Position numbers and translations under genes: made by a program
The notes under the pieces: model-generated
Seen by the model: only the letters and a program-made list of their open reading frames with translations
What the model was told of the DNA's origin: nothing
Database searches by the model: none
Source of the DNA: Vibrio fortis
Lineage (GTDB): Bacteria > Pseudomonadota > Gammaproteobacteria > Enterobacterales > Vibrionaceae
Reading direction: 5' to 3'
DNA: 64,000 nucleotides
Assembly: GCF_000695685.1 (NCBI RefSeq)
Contig: NZ_JFFR01000028.1
Coordinates: forward strand, 124,001 to 188,000
Shown here: positions 19,597 through 28,863 of the stretch, piece after piece
Layout: every line of letters begins with the position of its first letter
Position numbering within the stretch: the first letter of the stretch is position 1

Positions 19597-19693
19597 TTGC
19601 CGTCAATAAATAGAACTAAATACGTATTTTGTTAGCCATGCTCTTTAAGCGGAATAATTTCAATCCAAAAGGAGCAAATGGGAGAATGTTTGG

Positions 19694-20284
19694 ATGAGCA
19701 ACGCGCCTTTAAATAACGGTCGCAGGCGTTTCCTAACCGCAACAACAGCCGTTGTTGGTGGTTTAGGGGCTGCTGCTGTAGCCGTGCCTTTTATTAAATC
19801 ATGGAATCCGAGTGCCAAAGCGAAAGCTGCGGGCGCGCCGGTGGAAGTGGAAGTCAGTAAATTAGAAGCTGGCCAAATGGTTCGTGTCGAATGGCAAGGT
19901 AAACCTGTATGGGTTGTACGCCGTGCTGAATCGGTACTAGAAAACTTGAAAACCATTGGTGGTCAACTTCGAGATCCTCAATCGGAAGCTGAACAACAAC
20001 CTGAATACGCTCAAAATGAGTTCCGCTCAATTAAGCCGGAATTCTTTGTTGCGGTTGGTTTCTGTACTCACCTAGGTTGTTCTCCAACTTACCTACCTGA
20101 TTCTTTCGCAGAACAAGTACAAGGTGTTAAGTCTGGTTTCTTCTGTCCATGTCATGGTTCGAAATTTGATATGGCTGGTCGAGTATTCCAAGGCGTACCT
20201 GCACCGCTAAACCTTGTTGTGCCAAAGCATATGTATTTAAGTGACACCAAGATCCTGATCGGTATTGACGAGGGAGATGCATAA
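19694..20284 (+). CDS. petA: Ubiquinol-cytochrome c reductase iron-sulfur subunit (Rieske)
   Basis: This is the Rieske subunit of the cytochrome bc1 complex, which passes electrons from ubiquinol to cytochrome c1. It is 196 residues. The N-terminus has a twin-arginine motif (NGRRRFLT) and one membrane anchor, typical of Tat-exported Rieske proteins. The 2Fe-2S ligands are in CTHLGC (Cys124, His126) and CPCH (Cys151, His154), with Cys129 and Cys153 forming the usual disulphide. Its stop overlaps the petB start (TAATG). Confidence 0.97.
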   Translation: MSNAPLNNGRRRFLTATTAVVGGLGAAAVAVPFIKSWNPSAKAKAAGAPVEVEVSKLEAGQMVRVEWQGKPVWVVRRAESVLENLKTIGGQLRDPQSEAEQQPEYAQNEFRSIKPEFFVAVGFCTHLGCSPTYLPDSFAEQVQGVKSGFFCPCHGSKFDMAGRVFQGVPAPLNLVVPKHMYLSDTKILIGIDEGDA

Positions 20285-21549
20285 TGCAAGGACTACTAGA
20301 TTGGGTAGAGAAACGTATACCCGCGATGAATGCTTATAAAAAGCACTTATCTGAATACCCAATGCCTAAGAACTTTAACTTTTGGTACCTTTTTGGTTCT
20401 TTAGCAATGTTAGTTTTGGTTAACCAAATCCTTACAGGTATTTGGCTAACAATGAACTACGTACCATCTGGTGAAGGTGCGTTCGCATCTGTTGAATACA
20501 TCATGCGTGATGTGGAATACGGCTGGCTACTGCGTTATATGCACTCAACGGGCGCATCTGCGTTCTTCGTTGTTGTTTACCTGCATATGTTCCGTGGTCT
20601 GATTTACGGTTCTTACCAAAAGCCTCGTGAGCTACTTTGGATCTTCGGTATGTTGATCTTCCTAGTGCTAATGGCTGAAGCCTTCATGGGTTACCTACTA
20701 CCATGGGGTCAAATGTCATACTGGGGTGCTCAGGTAATCATTTCTCTGTTTGGTGCGATTCCAGTTATCGGTGATGACCTAACGCTTTGGATCCGTGGTG
20801 ACTACATCATCTCTGGTGCAACGCTTAACCGTTTCTTCGCGCTACACGTTATTGCTCTGCCAATCGTACTTCTGCTGCTTATCGTTCTTCACGTTCTAGC
20901 ACTGCACGAAGTAGGTTCGAACAACCCAGACGGTATCGAGACTAAGCTTCCAAAAGGCACAATGGGCGACGACTACAAAACTCAGTTCCCATTCCACAAG
21001 GATTACACTAAGAAATACGACATCATTGACTCTATTCCTTTCCACCCATACGGGACTGTGAAAGATATGGTTGGTGTTGCTGGCTTCTTGTTCTTCTTCT
21101 GTTACGTGCTGTTCTTCAACCCAGAAATGGGTGGATTCTTCCTTGAGCCGCCTAACTTTGAAGCTGCGAACCCGCTGAAGACTCCTGAGCACATTGCTCC
21201 GGTATGGTACTTCACACCGTTCTACGCAATCCTACGTGCGGTTCCTGATAAGCTGCTAGGTGTTGTAGCAATGGGCGCATCTATTGTTGTGCTATTCCTA
21301 CTGCCATGGTTCGACCGTTGTAAAGTACGTTCGTACCGTTACCGTAGCAAACTGCATTTGATTAACATCATCCAATTCACAATAAGCTTTATTGCGCTTG
21401 GTATTCTTGGTGCGCTTCCAGCAACACCAACGTACACAATACTTGCACAAGTATTTAGCTTAGGTTACTTCATGTTCTTCGTACTACTGTGGTTCTACAG
21501 TAAGAATGAAGCGACGAAACCATTACCAGAAAGGGTGACATTCAAATGA
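20284..21549 (+). CDS. petB: Cytochrome b of the bc1 complex
   Basis: The membrane core of complex III, carrying hemes bL and bH and the Qo and Qi sites. At 421 residues it is a full-length eight-helix cytochrome b, not a split b6. Heme-ligand histidines lie in RYMHSTGAS and YLHMFRG and in the later FFALHVIALP and LHVLALHEVG segments; the Qo-site PEWY-type motif reads PVWYF here, with Val for Glu. It overlaps petA by one base and petC by four (ATGA). Confidence 0.96.
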   Translation: MQGLLDWVEKRIPAMNAYKKHLSEYPMPKNFNFWYLFGSLAMLVLVNQILTGIWLTMNYVPSGEGAFASVEYIMRDVEYGWLLRYMHSTGASAFFVVVYLHMFRGLIYGSYQKPRELLWIFGMLIFLVLMAEAFMGYLLPWGQMSYWGAQVIISLFGAIPVIGDDLTLWIRGDYIISGATLNRFFALHVIALPIVLLLLIVLHVLALHEVGSNNPDGIETKLPKGTMGDDYKTQFPFHKDYTKKYDIIDSIPFHPYGTVKDMVGVAGFLFFFCYVLFFNPEMGGFFLEPPNFEAANPLKTPEHIAPVWYFTPFYAILRAVPDKLLGVVAMGASIVVLFLLPWFDRCKVRSYRYRSKLHLINIIQFTISFIALGILGALPATPTYTILAQVFSLGYFMFFVLLWFYSKNEATKPLPERVTFK

Positions 21550-22283
21550 AAAAATGGATTGTAATTTTATTTGCTATGTTGCCGTCATTAGCTATGGCAG
21601 CGGGCGCAAATGTTCCGCTAGACAAAGCGAACAATGACTTAACGGACCAAGCTTCACTGCAAAACGGTGCTAAGCTATTTATGAACTACTGTTTTGGCTG
21701 TCACTCTACGCAGTACCAGCGTTACGAGCGAGTTGCTAACGACCTTGAGATCCCTGTGGATCTAATGAAAGAGAACCTAGTCTTCGATCCTGAAGCGAAG
21801 ATTGGTGACCTGATGGTTAACGCAATGCCTGCGAAGCAAGCGGCAAACTGGTTCGGTGCTCCGCCACCGGATCTAACACTGGTTGCTCGTGTTCGTGGCG
21901 CAGACTGGCTATACACTTACCTTCGTACTTTCTACGAAGACCCATCTCGTCCATTTGGCGTAAACAACATTGTTTTCCCAAGTGTTGGTATGCCGCATGT
22001 GCTTGAAGAGCTACAAGGTATCCCAACGCCAATCTACGAAACTCACATCGTAGATGGTGAAGAGGTAGAAGTAGTTGTAGGTACTGAAACTGACGGTTCT
22101 GGTGAACTAAGTTCAGGCGAGTACGACGAAGCTGTACGTGATTTGGTTAATTTCCTAGTTTACTCTGGTGACCCAGTTCAACTTGAGCGTCACGCTCTAG
22201 GTTGGTGGGTAATGGCCTTCTTAGTATTGTTCACTATCGTTGTGATTCTACTGAAGAAAGAGTATTGGCGTGATGTGCACTAA
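21546..22283 (+). CDS. petC: Cytochrome c1 of the bc1 complex
   Basis: A 245-residue cytochrome c1 with a cleavable signal (ends LAMA), a CxxCH heme site (CFGCH, Cys49/Cys52/His53), a probable axial Met in GMPHVL, and a C-terminal membrane anchor (about residues 217-237) ending in a basic tail. An acidic segment (DGEEVEVVVGTETDGSGE) precedes the last helix and probably faces the periplasm, where it could dock cytochrome c. It starts four bases inside petB. Confidence 0.96.
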   Translation: MKKWIVILFAMLPSLAMAAGANVPLDKANNDLTDQASLQNGAKLFMNYCFGCHSTQYQRYERVANDLEIPVDLMKENLVFDPEAKIGDLMVNAMPAKQAANWFGAPPPDLTLVARVRGADWLYTYLRTFYEDPSRPFGVNNIVFPSVGMPHVLEELQGIPTPIYETHIVDGEEVEVVVGTETDGSGELSSGEYDEAVRDLVNFLVYSGDPVQLERHALGWWVMAFLVLFTIVVILLKKEYWRDVH

Positions 22284-22325
22284 TTGTGCTATAATACCGT
22301 GCTAATTCCCAAATTATGTTAATGT

Positions 22326-22355
22326 ACAATGGAGGCTTAGGCCTCCATTGTTTTT
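22326..22355 (+). terminator. Terminator between petC and sspA
   Basis: ACAATGGAGGC pairs perfectly with GCCTCCATTGT around TTAG and is followed by TTTTA. A TATAAT lies upstream near 22291, so sspA may be transcribed through it or from its own start. Confidence 0.85.
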
Positions 22356-22379
22356 ATTTAAAGTGTACTGGAGGGCTCC

Positions 22380-23015
22380 ATGGCTGTAGCTGCCAATAAA
22401 CGTTCTGTGATGACTCTTTTCTCAAGTGCTTCTGATATGTATAGCCATCAGGTGCGCATTGTTCTTGCTGAAAAAGGCGTAAGTGTTGAAGTTGAGTTGG
22501 TTGATGAAAATAATCTTCCAGCAGAGCTTGTTGAACTGAACCCGTACAAATCAGTACCCACTCTAGTTGATCGCGAGTTGGCTCTATACGACTCAAAAAT
22601 CATCATGGAATACCTAGATGAGCGTTTCCCTCATCCACCATTGATGCCTGTTTACCCTGTTGCTCGTGGTAACAGCCGTCTAATGATGTACCGTATCGAA
22701 CGTAACTGGTACTCAGTTGCTGAGAAGATTGTAAAAGGTAATGCAGAAGAGTCTGAAGCAGCACGTACTAAACTGCGTAACGACCTACTAACTCTGGCTC
22801 CTATCTTCGCAGAGTACGAATACTTCATGAGCGAAGAATTCAGCCTAATCGATTGTTACCTTGCTCCGCTACTATGGCGTCTTCCTGAGCTAGGTATCGA
22901 GCTAATTGGCCCAGGTTCTAAAGAACTGAAAGTTTACATGAACCGTGTATTTGAGCGTGATTCATTCCTAGCTTCTCTAACAGAAGCTGAGCGCGAGATG
23001 CGACTGGCTCGTTAA
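22380..23015 (+). CDS. sspA: Stringent starvation protein A
   Basis: SspA is a glutathione-S-transferase-fold protein that binds RNA polymerase and aids survival in stationary phase and acid. It is 211 residues (E. coli 212). The thioredoxin-like N-terminal domain (VMTLFSSASDMYSHQVRIVL) and all-helical C-terminal domain are intact; the family lacks GST catalytic activity. The start follows GGAGGG. sspB begins 5 nt after the stop. Confidence 0.96.
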   Translation: MAVAANKRSVMTLFSSASDMYSHQVRIVLAEKGVSVEVELVDENNLPAELVELNPYKSVPTLVDRELALYDSKIIMEYLDERFPHPPLMPVYPVARGNSRLMMYRIERNWYSVAEKIVKGNAEESEAARTKLRNDLLTLAPIFAEYEYFMSEEFSLIDCYLAPLLWRLPELGIELIGPGSKELKVYMNRVFERDSFLASLTEAEREMRLAR

Positions 23016-23020
23016 TCGTT

Positions 23021-23521
23021 ATGGATATCTCAACGATGACGCCACGCCGTCCATATATGCTTCGTGCATTCTATGATTGGCTGGTTGATAACGAACTGAC
23101 ACCACACCTTGTTGTTGAAGCAACACTGCCGGGTGTTCGTGTACCAGAAGAGTTTATTCAAGATGGTCAGATCATCCTGAATATTGCTCCTCGTGCGGTA
23201 GGCAACCTTGAGCTTGGCAACGAAGCGGTTACATTCAGTGCACGCTTCAGTGGACGTCCTCACTCTGTGATCGTACCGCTTTATGCTGTTCAAGCGATCT
23301 ACGCTCGTGAAAATGGCGCTGGTACCATGTTCGAGCCTGAAGAGGCTTACATGGATGTGCTTGAAGAAGGCATTGAAGAGGGGCCATTTGAAGCTCCGGA
23401 ACAAGGTCCTTCACTGAGTGTTGCAACGGCAGAGGTTGAAGTTGATGCGGAAGATTCAGACCCTGAGCCTGAACCACCGCGCCCAACTAAAGGCCGACCA
23501 AGCCTTCGAGTTATCAAGTAA
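23021..23521 (+). CDS. sspB: ClpXP protease specificity-enhancing factor SspB
   Basis: SspB delivers ssrA-tagged and other substrates to ClpXP. The substrate-binding domain (about residues 5-115, TPRRPYMLRAFYDWL through ARENGAGTMFEPE) is followed by a flexible acidic linker and ends in RPSLRVIK, the conserved ClpX-docking tail. It is 166 residues (E. coli 165). The ATG at 23021 gives MDISTMTPRRPY, matching the family N-terminus; an internal ATG at 23036 is less likely. Confidence 0.96.
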   Translation: MDISTMTPRRPYMLRAFYDWLVDNELTPHLVVEATLPGVRVPEEFIQDGQIILNIAPRAVGNLELGNEAVTFSARFSGRPHSVIVPLYAVQAIYARENGAGTMFEPEEAYMDVLEEGIEEGPFEAPEQGPSLSVATAEVEVDAEDSDPEPEPPRPTKGRPSLRVIK

Positions 23522-23533
23522 CCGAACGACATT

Positions 23534-23566
23534 AAAAAAGCAGCGATGATTCGCTGCTTTTTTTTA
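23534..23566. terminator. Terminator after sspB
   Basis: AAAAAAGCAGCGA pairs perfectly with TCGCTGCTTTTTT around TGAT. It lies between the convergent sspB and dolP and has A and T runs on both sides. Confidence 0.9.
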
Positions 23567-23605
23567 TAACTCGATTTTTGATGGAGTCTACATACTTGGA
23601 TGAAG

Positions 23606-24238
23606 TTAGTTAACGACAGTTTCTGCTTCAGTTTCAGCGGCCGCTTCAGCCTTCACCGTTACCTCATCACCATATTCGAATGCTCGAATGACTTGTTTGA
23701 CCCCTGAGATATTACGAGCTACATCGGTTGCAATATCAGCATGCTCACGAGTCACAAGGCCGAGTAGGAACACTTCACCATCTTCGGTGATAACTTTAAC
23801 CTTGATGCCATTTAGATCGGCATTGGCCAGTAGAGCAGATTTTACCTTGGTCGTGATCCAACTATCTTTGCTGATCTCACTCACGCTCAATGGTGGCTTA
23901 ACGCGTACTTGGTTGTGGACATTGTTCACACCAGCTACTTTTCTCGCTTCACTCTCAAATGAGCGGCGCTCTGCCTCTGTTGATGCTTGCCCCATCAGTA
24001 CCACTGTGCCACGGTAAGAGCTGGCAGTGATTCGAACGTTACCGCGATATGGAGCCTTGTTAGTGATGGCTGCAACTTCGAACTCGATATTGTTGTCATT
24101 CCAAATCTCTTTGGTAGTACGAGTGTCGGTGACTAGGTTTGCTGTCGTTGCTGCGCCGGCAATGAACAGCCCAGCACATCCAGACAATGATAGCGTCAGC
24201 AGCGAAACGCTGAGCAACTTAACAATAGAAAACTTCAT
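23606..24238 (-). CDS. dolP: Outer-membrane lipoprotein DolP (YraP), dual BON domain
   Basis: DolP is an outer-membrane lipoprotein that helps maintain envelope integrity. From the ATG at 24238 (GGAGTAAC upstream) it is 210 residues (E. coli 191), with a signal peptide and lipobox LSGC (Cys21). Two BON domains follow (about 55-120 and 130-195), and the extra length is an acidic, Ala-rich C-terminal tail. It is the last gene of the minus-strand run lpoA-yraN-diaA-dolP, as in E. coli. Confidence 0.93.
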   Translation of the reverse strand: MKFSIVKLLSVSLLTLSLSGCAGLFIAGAATTANLVTDTRTTKEIWNDNNIEFEVAAITNKAPYRGNVRITASSYRGTVVLMGQASTEAERRSFESEARKVAGVNNVHNQVRVKPPLSVSEISKDSWITTKVKSALLANADLNGIKVKVITEDGEVFLLGLVTREHADIATDVARNISGVKQVIRAFEYGDEVTVKAEAAAETEAETVVN

Positions 24239-24248
24239 GTTACTCCAA

Positions 24249-24839
24249 TTACTCCTCGTGAGCTGGGAATAGAACTTGGTCAATGAGATCGCACAAGCAA
24301 TGCAGTGTGACCATATGAACTTCATGGATACGAGCGGTGCGATGTGATGGGATGCGAATCTCTACATCGTGTTCGCCTAGAAGACCCGCCATCTCACCAC
24401 CGTCTTTACCGGTAAAAGCGATGATGGTCATATCACGGGTTACTGCCGCTTCCATCGCCTTGATGATATTTTTGCTGTTACCACTGGTCGAAATAGCAAG
24501 AAGGATATCGCCTGTTTGACCAAAAGCACGTACCTGTTTTGAGAAGATCTCTTCGTAGTGGTAGTCGTTTGCAACCGCAGTTAGCGTAGTGTTGTCGGCG
24601 GTTAGCGCCATTGCAGGCAGGCTAGGGCGCTCGGTTTCAAAGCGGTTAAGTAGGCAAGAGACAAACTGCTGTGCGTTCGAAGCCGAGCCACCGTTACCAC
24701 AACATAAAATCTTATTACCATTAAGCAAGGTTGCAACCATGGCTTGAGCGGCATGGGTAATAGCATCTGGCAGGGCTTCTGCTGCCGCGATTTGGATCTG
24801 AATACTTTCTGTAAAACTTTCTTTGATGCTATCTAGCAT
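24249..24839 (-). CDS. diaA: DnaA initiator-associating protein DiaA (SIS domain)
   Basis: DiaA is a tetrameric SIS-domain protein that binds DnaA and promotes orderly initiation at oriC. It is 196 residues (E. coli 196). The sugar-isomerase signature appears as GNGGSASNAQQF and LLAISTSGNSKNII. It is a paralogue of the sedoheptulose-7-phosphate isomerase GmhA, but the position between yraN and dolP identifies it as DiaA. It starts 2 nt after the yraN stop. Confidence 0.93.
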   Translation of the reverse strand: MLDSIKESFTESIQIQIAAAEALPDAITHAAQAMVATLLNGNKILCCGNGGSASNAQQFVSCLLNRFETERPSLPAMALTADNTTLTAVANDYHYEEIFSKQVRAFGQTGDILLAISTSGNSKNIIKAMEAAVTRDMTIIAFTGKDGGEMAGLLGEHDVEIRIPSHRTARIHEVHMVTLHCLCDLIDQVLFPAHEE

Positions 24840-24841
24840 GT

Positions 24842-25240
24842 TTATCCTTGGGTAATTGCATTTTCTATCCAGTTGATTTGTTCACTTGGCCCTTCAATAG
24901 CCACAACATCAAACCGGAAGTTAGTCGAGTGTACCGACATGCCTTGCTTCATCAGCCATAGATTGGCGGTGTTGATCAGCTTTTTCGCCTTAGTGGCGGT
25001 GACCATTTCTGCTGCATGCCCATAACGTGTCTGTTTTCGGTATTTGACCTCAACAAACACAATAGTCTGGTTGTGGTGCATTATAAGATCAATTTCACCA
25101 CATTTTGCTACGAAGTTTTGCTCTATTAAAGAGAGTCCGTGGCCTTCGAGGTGCTCTTTGGCCACGCGTTCGTATCTATCGCCCACTTGTCTGTGGGCGT
25201 TGAGTTTTTGGATTAGTTTGGTGCGACTAAAGAGCCCCAT
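24842..25240 (-). CDS. yraN: UPF0102 nuclease-fold protein YraN
   Basis: A 132-residue protein with a restriction-endonuclease-like fold (GEIDLIM, then VFVEVKYR, the D-ExK pattern). Its role is not established. The start is the ATG at 25240 (MGLFSRTK), which overlaps the last 14 bases of lpoA. A longer frame back to 25285 lies inside lpoA and is unlikely. It sits between lpoA and diaA as in E. coli. Confidence 0.88.
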   Translation of the reverse strand: MGLFSRTKLIQKLNAHRQVGDRYERVAKEHLEGHGLSLIEQNFVAKCGEIDLIMHHNQTIVFVEVKYRKQTRYGHAAEMVTATKAKKLINTANLWLMKQGMSVHSTNFRFDVVAIEGPSEQINWIENAITQG

Positions 25241-27038
25241 GCTCAGCCCAGCTGATTTGACGCTGTACCACACAGTTATTGTCAATGGTCAGTACACCGG
25301 TTTCACCAGAAATACTGTGTCCTTCAACGGCTTTCATCTGTGGTAGCGCGTCCATTAGGTAGTAAGCATCCATACCTAATGCTTGTAGACGCTTTTGACC
25401 ATTAGAGTGCGAAGGCCAAAGCTCATTCAGCTGTCTGTTTAGCTCGCCTTTGCTTTCAACAAGCAGAGGAATGTCGCTGTAGAAAACGCCGGTTAAGTCT
25501 TCATACTGCTTGTCACCACTGTTACTGCGAGAATTCGAGAATAACGCAGGCTGCTTCGCATCTGGGTTAATAGCAACCTCAATGAAAGGTTTGATCAGCG
25601 TGAGTTCAGAGTTCTTCGCCACAATGTATACTGCGTCGACGTCGCGACGGCTGCGTGGTTCCGTTTCTAATGGCAAGTCGATCAGGTTATCCATTTGAGC
25701 AATGCGTTGTTGGCTCTCTTGCAGACCAAATATCTGATTAACATTACGTTGTAGTTGGCGTTTATCAGCGAAGAAAGAGGTCGCGACCTCGTTGCTGCTG
25801 TATTTCGACCACTCTTCTTTGAAGGCTTCTTGTACGCGATCACCCAGTCGGCCTTTCGGCGCCAAGATAAGTGGGTATTTGTAACCTTGCGTGAAGAGAT
25901 GTTTAGCAGCTTGTGCGACTTCTTGCTCTGGTGATAGCGCAAGGTAACAAAGCTTAGTATCTGCCTCTAGTTGTTCGGGAATGTTCAGTGCAAGAGCTGG
26001 AATGGCATCTTCGTGACCTTTCTGAGCTTCCTGCAGCTTAGTAATATTGCTCTTAATCAGTGGGCCGACGATAAAGTCGACTTTGTTATCAACCAGTGTC
26101 TGTTTGATCTCTTCTGCGCTTTGCGTGTTGGTATCTAAAACTGTTAGCGTTGCGTCTTCTTCACGCTCTTTATCGTTCATCATCGCAAAGATGAAACCAT
26201 CACGAACCAACTGTGCCTGTTTGCTGTACTTACCAGTCAAAGGCAGTAGCAGGGCAGTGCTGGTTGGTTTACTGATCTCTAGCGCTAAGATGTCAGTGAT
26301 CGCTTGCGGTGTATACTTCGCTGCTGGGTGATACGGGTTATCCGCCAACCAATCTTGCAGTGTGCTTTGCAGCTCAGGCAGATTACCGTTAAGAGTTTTC
26401 AGGTAGATAGAAAGCTGTAACCAACCAGCCAAGACGTCTTCGTCTGGCGCCGTCTTCAACGCTAGCACTTCATATTGCGAGTAGCTACTGAGGTTTTGCC
26501 AGATACGGTCAGCGATCAACTGTTGGTCTTGGTTGTCATCAAACTCTTCAAGCTTGGTGAGCTCACGACTCGCTTCAAAATATTGATTCAATACCTCAAG
26601 AATATCAGCGCGCAGGTTGTGGTAGTCTTTCCACTGCTCATTAGGCAGCTTCCACCACGGTTGGAAATTAAGTTGTTGGTACGCTTGCTCAGTCTGTTGA
26701 TTGTTGAACAGCAGTTGTGCACGCGCCAATTGCCACTCAGCCTGTTGGGTTTCTGTGAGTGGTTGTTTTGCTAAGCGTTTGATCAGCAATGTCGCTTGAT
26801 CGGTTTTGCCCGCTTGCACCGACGATTTAAGTGCCATGATCAGCCAGTCATTTTGCAGACTGCCTTGGCTGCTGTCGGCTTGCATCATATAACTTTCTGT
26901 CGATTGTGTCGGATCAAGTGTAATATCAACACGCGTCGGGGCTTGTGGCGTAGAAGAACAAGCCGCCAATGAAATTGCTAATGCAATTGGAGTTAGTAAG
27001 CGTGGTACACTGAGTCTCTTATGGTTCATTGTTGCCAT
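25227..27038 (-). CDS. lpoA: Outer-membrane lipoprotein LpoA, activator of PBP1A
   Basis: LpoA reaches from the outer membrane through the peptidoglycan to activate the synthase PBP1A. It is about 603 residues, with a lipobox LAAC (Cys27). The N-terminal part (about 45-260) is TPR-like, and the C-terminal part (about 270-590) is a periplasmic-binding-protein-like domain (TALLLPLTGKYSKQAQLVRDGF). An ATG at 27029 is an alternative start three codons later; neither has a strong ribosome site. It diverges from rsmI across 62 bp. Confidence 0.93.
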   Translation of the reverse strand: MATMNHKRLSVPRLLTPIALAISLAACSSTPQAPTRVDITLDPTQSTESYMMQADSSQGSLQNDWLIMALKSSVQAGKTDQATLLIKRLAKQPLTETQQAEWQLARAQLLFNNQQTEQAYQQLNFQPWWKLPNEQWKDYHNLRADILEVLNQYFEASRELTKLEEFDDNQDQQLIADRIWQNLSSYSQYEVLALKTAPDEDVLAGWLQLSIYLKTLNGNLPELQSTLQDWLADNPYHPAAKYTPQAITDILALEISKPTSTALLLPLTGKYSKQAQLVRDGFIFAMMNDKEREEDATLTVLDTNTQSAEEIKQTLVDNKVDFIVGPLIKSNITKLQEAQKGHEDAIPALALNIPEQLEADTKLCYLALSPEQEVAQAAKHLFTQGYKYPLILAPKGRLGDRVQEAFKEEWSKYSSNEVATSFFADKRQLQRNVNQIFGLQESQQRIAQMDNLIDLPLETEPRSRRDVDAVYIVAKNSELTLIKPFIEVAINPDAKQPALFSNSRSNSGDKQYEDLTGVFYSDIPLLVESKGELNRQLNELWPSHSNGQKRLQALGMDAYYLMDALPQMKAVEGHSISGETGVLTIDNNCVVQRQISWAEHGAL

Positions 27039-27100
27039 GAGTTCTTTTTAATTCCGTATAAATTTGTATCTATATTAATCGTTGAAGTGATGGTAAACAA

Positions 27101-27967
27101 ATGACAGATAACAAAACCTTGCTCACAGAGAGCCCAACTCTCTATATTGTGCCGACTCCTATCGGAAATTTGGGAGACATCACTCAAAGAGCAATTGAAG
27201 TATTATCAAGCGTCGATGTTATTGCAGCGGAAGACACACGTCACACGGGTAAGCTGCTTGCTCACTTCAATATATCCACCAGAACGTTCGCCTTACATGA
27301 CCATAATGAGCAAACTAAGGCGCAAGTTCTAGTAGAAAAATTATTAGAGGGTCAGTCTATCGCATTAGTCTCAGATGCTGGAACCCCTTTAATCAGTGAT
27401 CCAGGTTACCACCTTGTATCACAATGTCGTCAGGCTGGTGTGAGAGTTGTACCACTTCCAGGTGCATGTGCTGTCATCACCGCGTTAAGTGCGTCGGGCC
27501 TGCCGTCGGATCGCTTCAGTTTTGAAGGCTTCTTACCACCTAAGAGTAAAGGTCGTAAAGATAAGTTCCTTGAGATTGCGAAAGCGGAACGTACTTGTAT
27601 TTTCTACGAGTCACCACACCGTATCTCAGATTCTCTACAGGATATGCTAGATATCTTAGGCCCTGAGCGTGAAGTCGTTCTAGCGCGTGAGCTAACGAAG
27701 ACCTTCGAAACCATTCAAGGTATGCCATTGGGCGAGCTGATTGAGTGGATTGAGGAAGATGCTAACCGTAAGCGCGGCGAAATGGTGCTATTGATTCACG
27801 GCCACCGCGAAGAAGCAACAACCGACTTACCGGACGAAGCAATGCGTACTCTGGCTATTCTGACTAAAGAGCTACCACTCAAGAAAGCGGCGGCAATGGC
27901 TGCTGAGATCTACAACCTGAAGAAAAACGCACTCTACAAATGGGGCCTAGAGCACCTAGATAACTAA
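27101..27967 (+). CDS. rsmI: 16S rRNA (cytidine(1402)-2'-O)-methyltransferase
   Basis: RsmI 2'-O-methylates C1402 in the ribosomal P site; RsmH, encoded just downstream, methylates the same base at N4. It is 288 residues (E. coli 286). The tetrapyrrole-methylase fold is shown by VPTPIGNLGDITQRA, AEDTRHTGKLL, SDAGTPLISDPGY and PLPGACAV. It is divergent from lpoA. No ribosomal-protein genes lie nearby; rnpB follows. Confidence 0.96.
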   Translation: MTDNKTLLTESPTLYIVPTPIGNLGDITQRAIEVLSSVDVIAAEDTRHTGKLLAHFNISTRTFALHDHNEQTKAQVLVEKLLEGQSIALVSDAGTPLISDPGYHLVSQCRQAGVRVVPLPGACAVITALSASGLPSDRFSFEGFLPPKSKGRKDKFLEIAKAERTCIFYESPHRISDSLQDMLDILGPEREVVLARELTKTFETIQGMPLGELIEWIEEDANRKRGEMVLLIHGHREEATTDLPDEAMRTLAILTKELPLKKAAAMAAEIYNLKKNALYKWGLEHLDN

Positions 27968-27989
27968 TACTTGTTTAGTTACACAATTC

Positions 27990-28048
27990 AGATACAGATA
28001 AACGAGCGATTAAACTATTCTTTTTTATCTGTATCTCTATTAGTTTTT
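27990..28048 (+). terminator. Possible terminator after rsmI (13-bp perfect stem)
   Basis: AGATACAGATAAA (27990-28002) pairs perfectly with TTTATCTGTATCT (28024-28036) across a 21-nt loop and is followed by a T run at about 28043-28048. The stem is A/T-rich and the loop large, so its strength is doubtful. The rest of the gap to rnpB is strongly pyrimidine-rich on this strand. Confidence 0.5.
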
Positions 28049-28189
28049 TAACTCTTTTCTCATCTCGAACCTCACTACTCTTATCTTCTTTTAGATCTTT
28101 TCGAATCTCGCATCCCGCCACTCGCATCCGCTCTTTCGCTCAATTCCCCACCAGTTAACACCCTGATTGCATCATATTTGTGATCACGC

Positions 28190-28218
28190 TAGACACGTCT
28201 CTTTAATCTCTATACAAT
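28190..28218 (+). promoter_or_regulatory. rnpB promoter
   Basis: TAGACA (28190-28195) and TACAAT (28213-28218) are 17 bp apart, and the RNase P RNA begins about 9 nt later. An 8-bp palindrome GTGATCAC (28180-28187) sits against the upstream edge of the -35. Confidence 0.75.
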
Positions 28219-28226
28219 CCGCCCTC

Positions 28227-28654
<428 letters not shown>

Positions 28655-28662
28655 ATTCCAAG

Positions 28663-28698
28663 AACCCATCATTACTTAACAGTAGTGATGGGTTTTTT
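28663..28698 (+). terminator. rnpB terminator
   Basis: AACCCATCATTACT pairs with AGTAGTGATGGGTT (one mismatch or wobble) around TAAC, followed by six T. It separates rnpB from the dcw cluster. Confidence 0.9.
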
Positions 28699-28706
28699 GC
28701 TTTATA

Positions 28707-28737
28707 TTGACGTAAATTATTTAGATTTCCTTAAAAT
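28707..28737 (+). promoter_or_regulatory. Candidate dcw cluster promoter
   Basis: TTGACG (28707-28712) and TAAAAT (28732-28737), 19 bp apart, lie just after the rnpB terminator and about 145 bp before rsmH. This would be the counterpart of the E. coli Pmra promoter. The spacing is slightly long. No direct-repeat MraZ-binding boxes were recognised. Confidence 0.45.
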
Positions 28738-28803
28738 CCGCTTTTCTTGTAAAGACTTGGGTTAAAAATCCCAACTTGCTACACACAATGTAGTGGAGAT
28801 AAC

Positions 28804-28863
28804 GTGCGAAATCAGTACACTAAAACGTTAACAGAATCATTTGTAGCCGAACTAAAGGCTTAA
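28804..28863 (+). CDS. Possible 19-codon leader peptide upstream of rsmH
   Basis: A GTG-started frame encoding VRNQYTKTLTESFVAELKA, with GGAG 5 nt upstream (28795-28798), ends 19 nt before the rsmH ATG. It occupies the place where E. coli has mraZ. The peptide does not resemble MraZ at either end as far as I can judge. It may be a real leader peptide, a remnant, or chance; the good ribosome site is the only positive evidence. Confidence 0.3.
   Translation: MRNQYTKTLTESFVAELKA

Noticed and set aside
24249..24839. Annotation of the SIS-domain gene as gmhA (heptose isomerase)
   Set aside because: The order lpoA-yraN-diaA-dolP matches E. coli, and the length fits DiaA; hldE, the LPS heptose gene, is 19 kb away.
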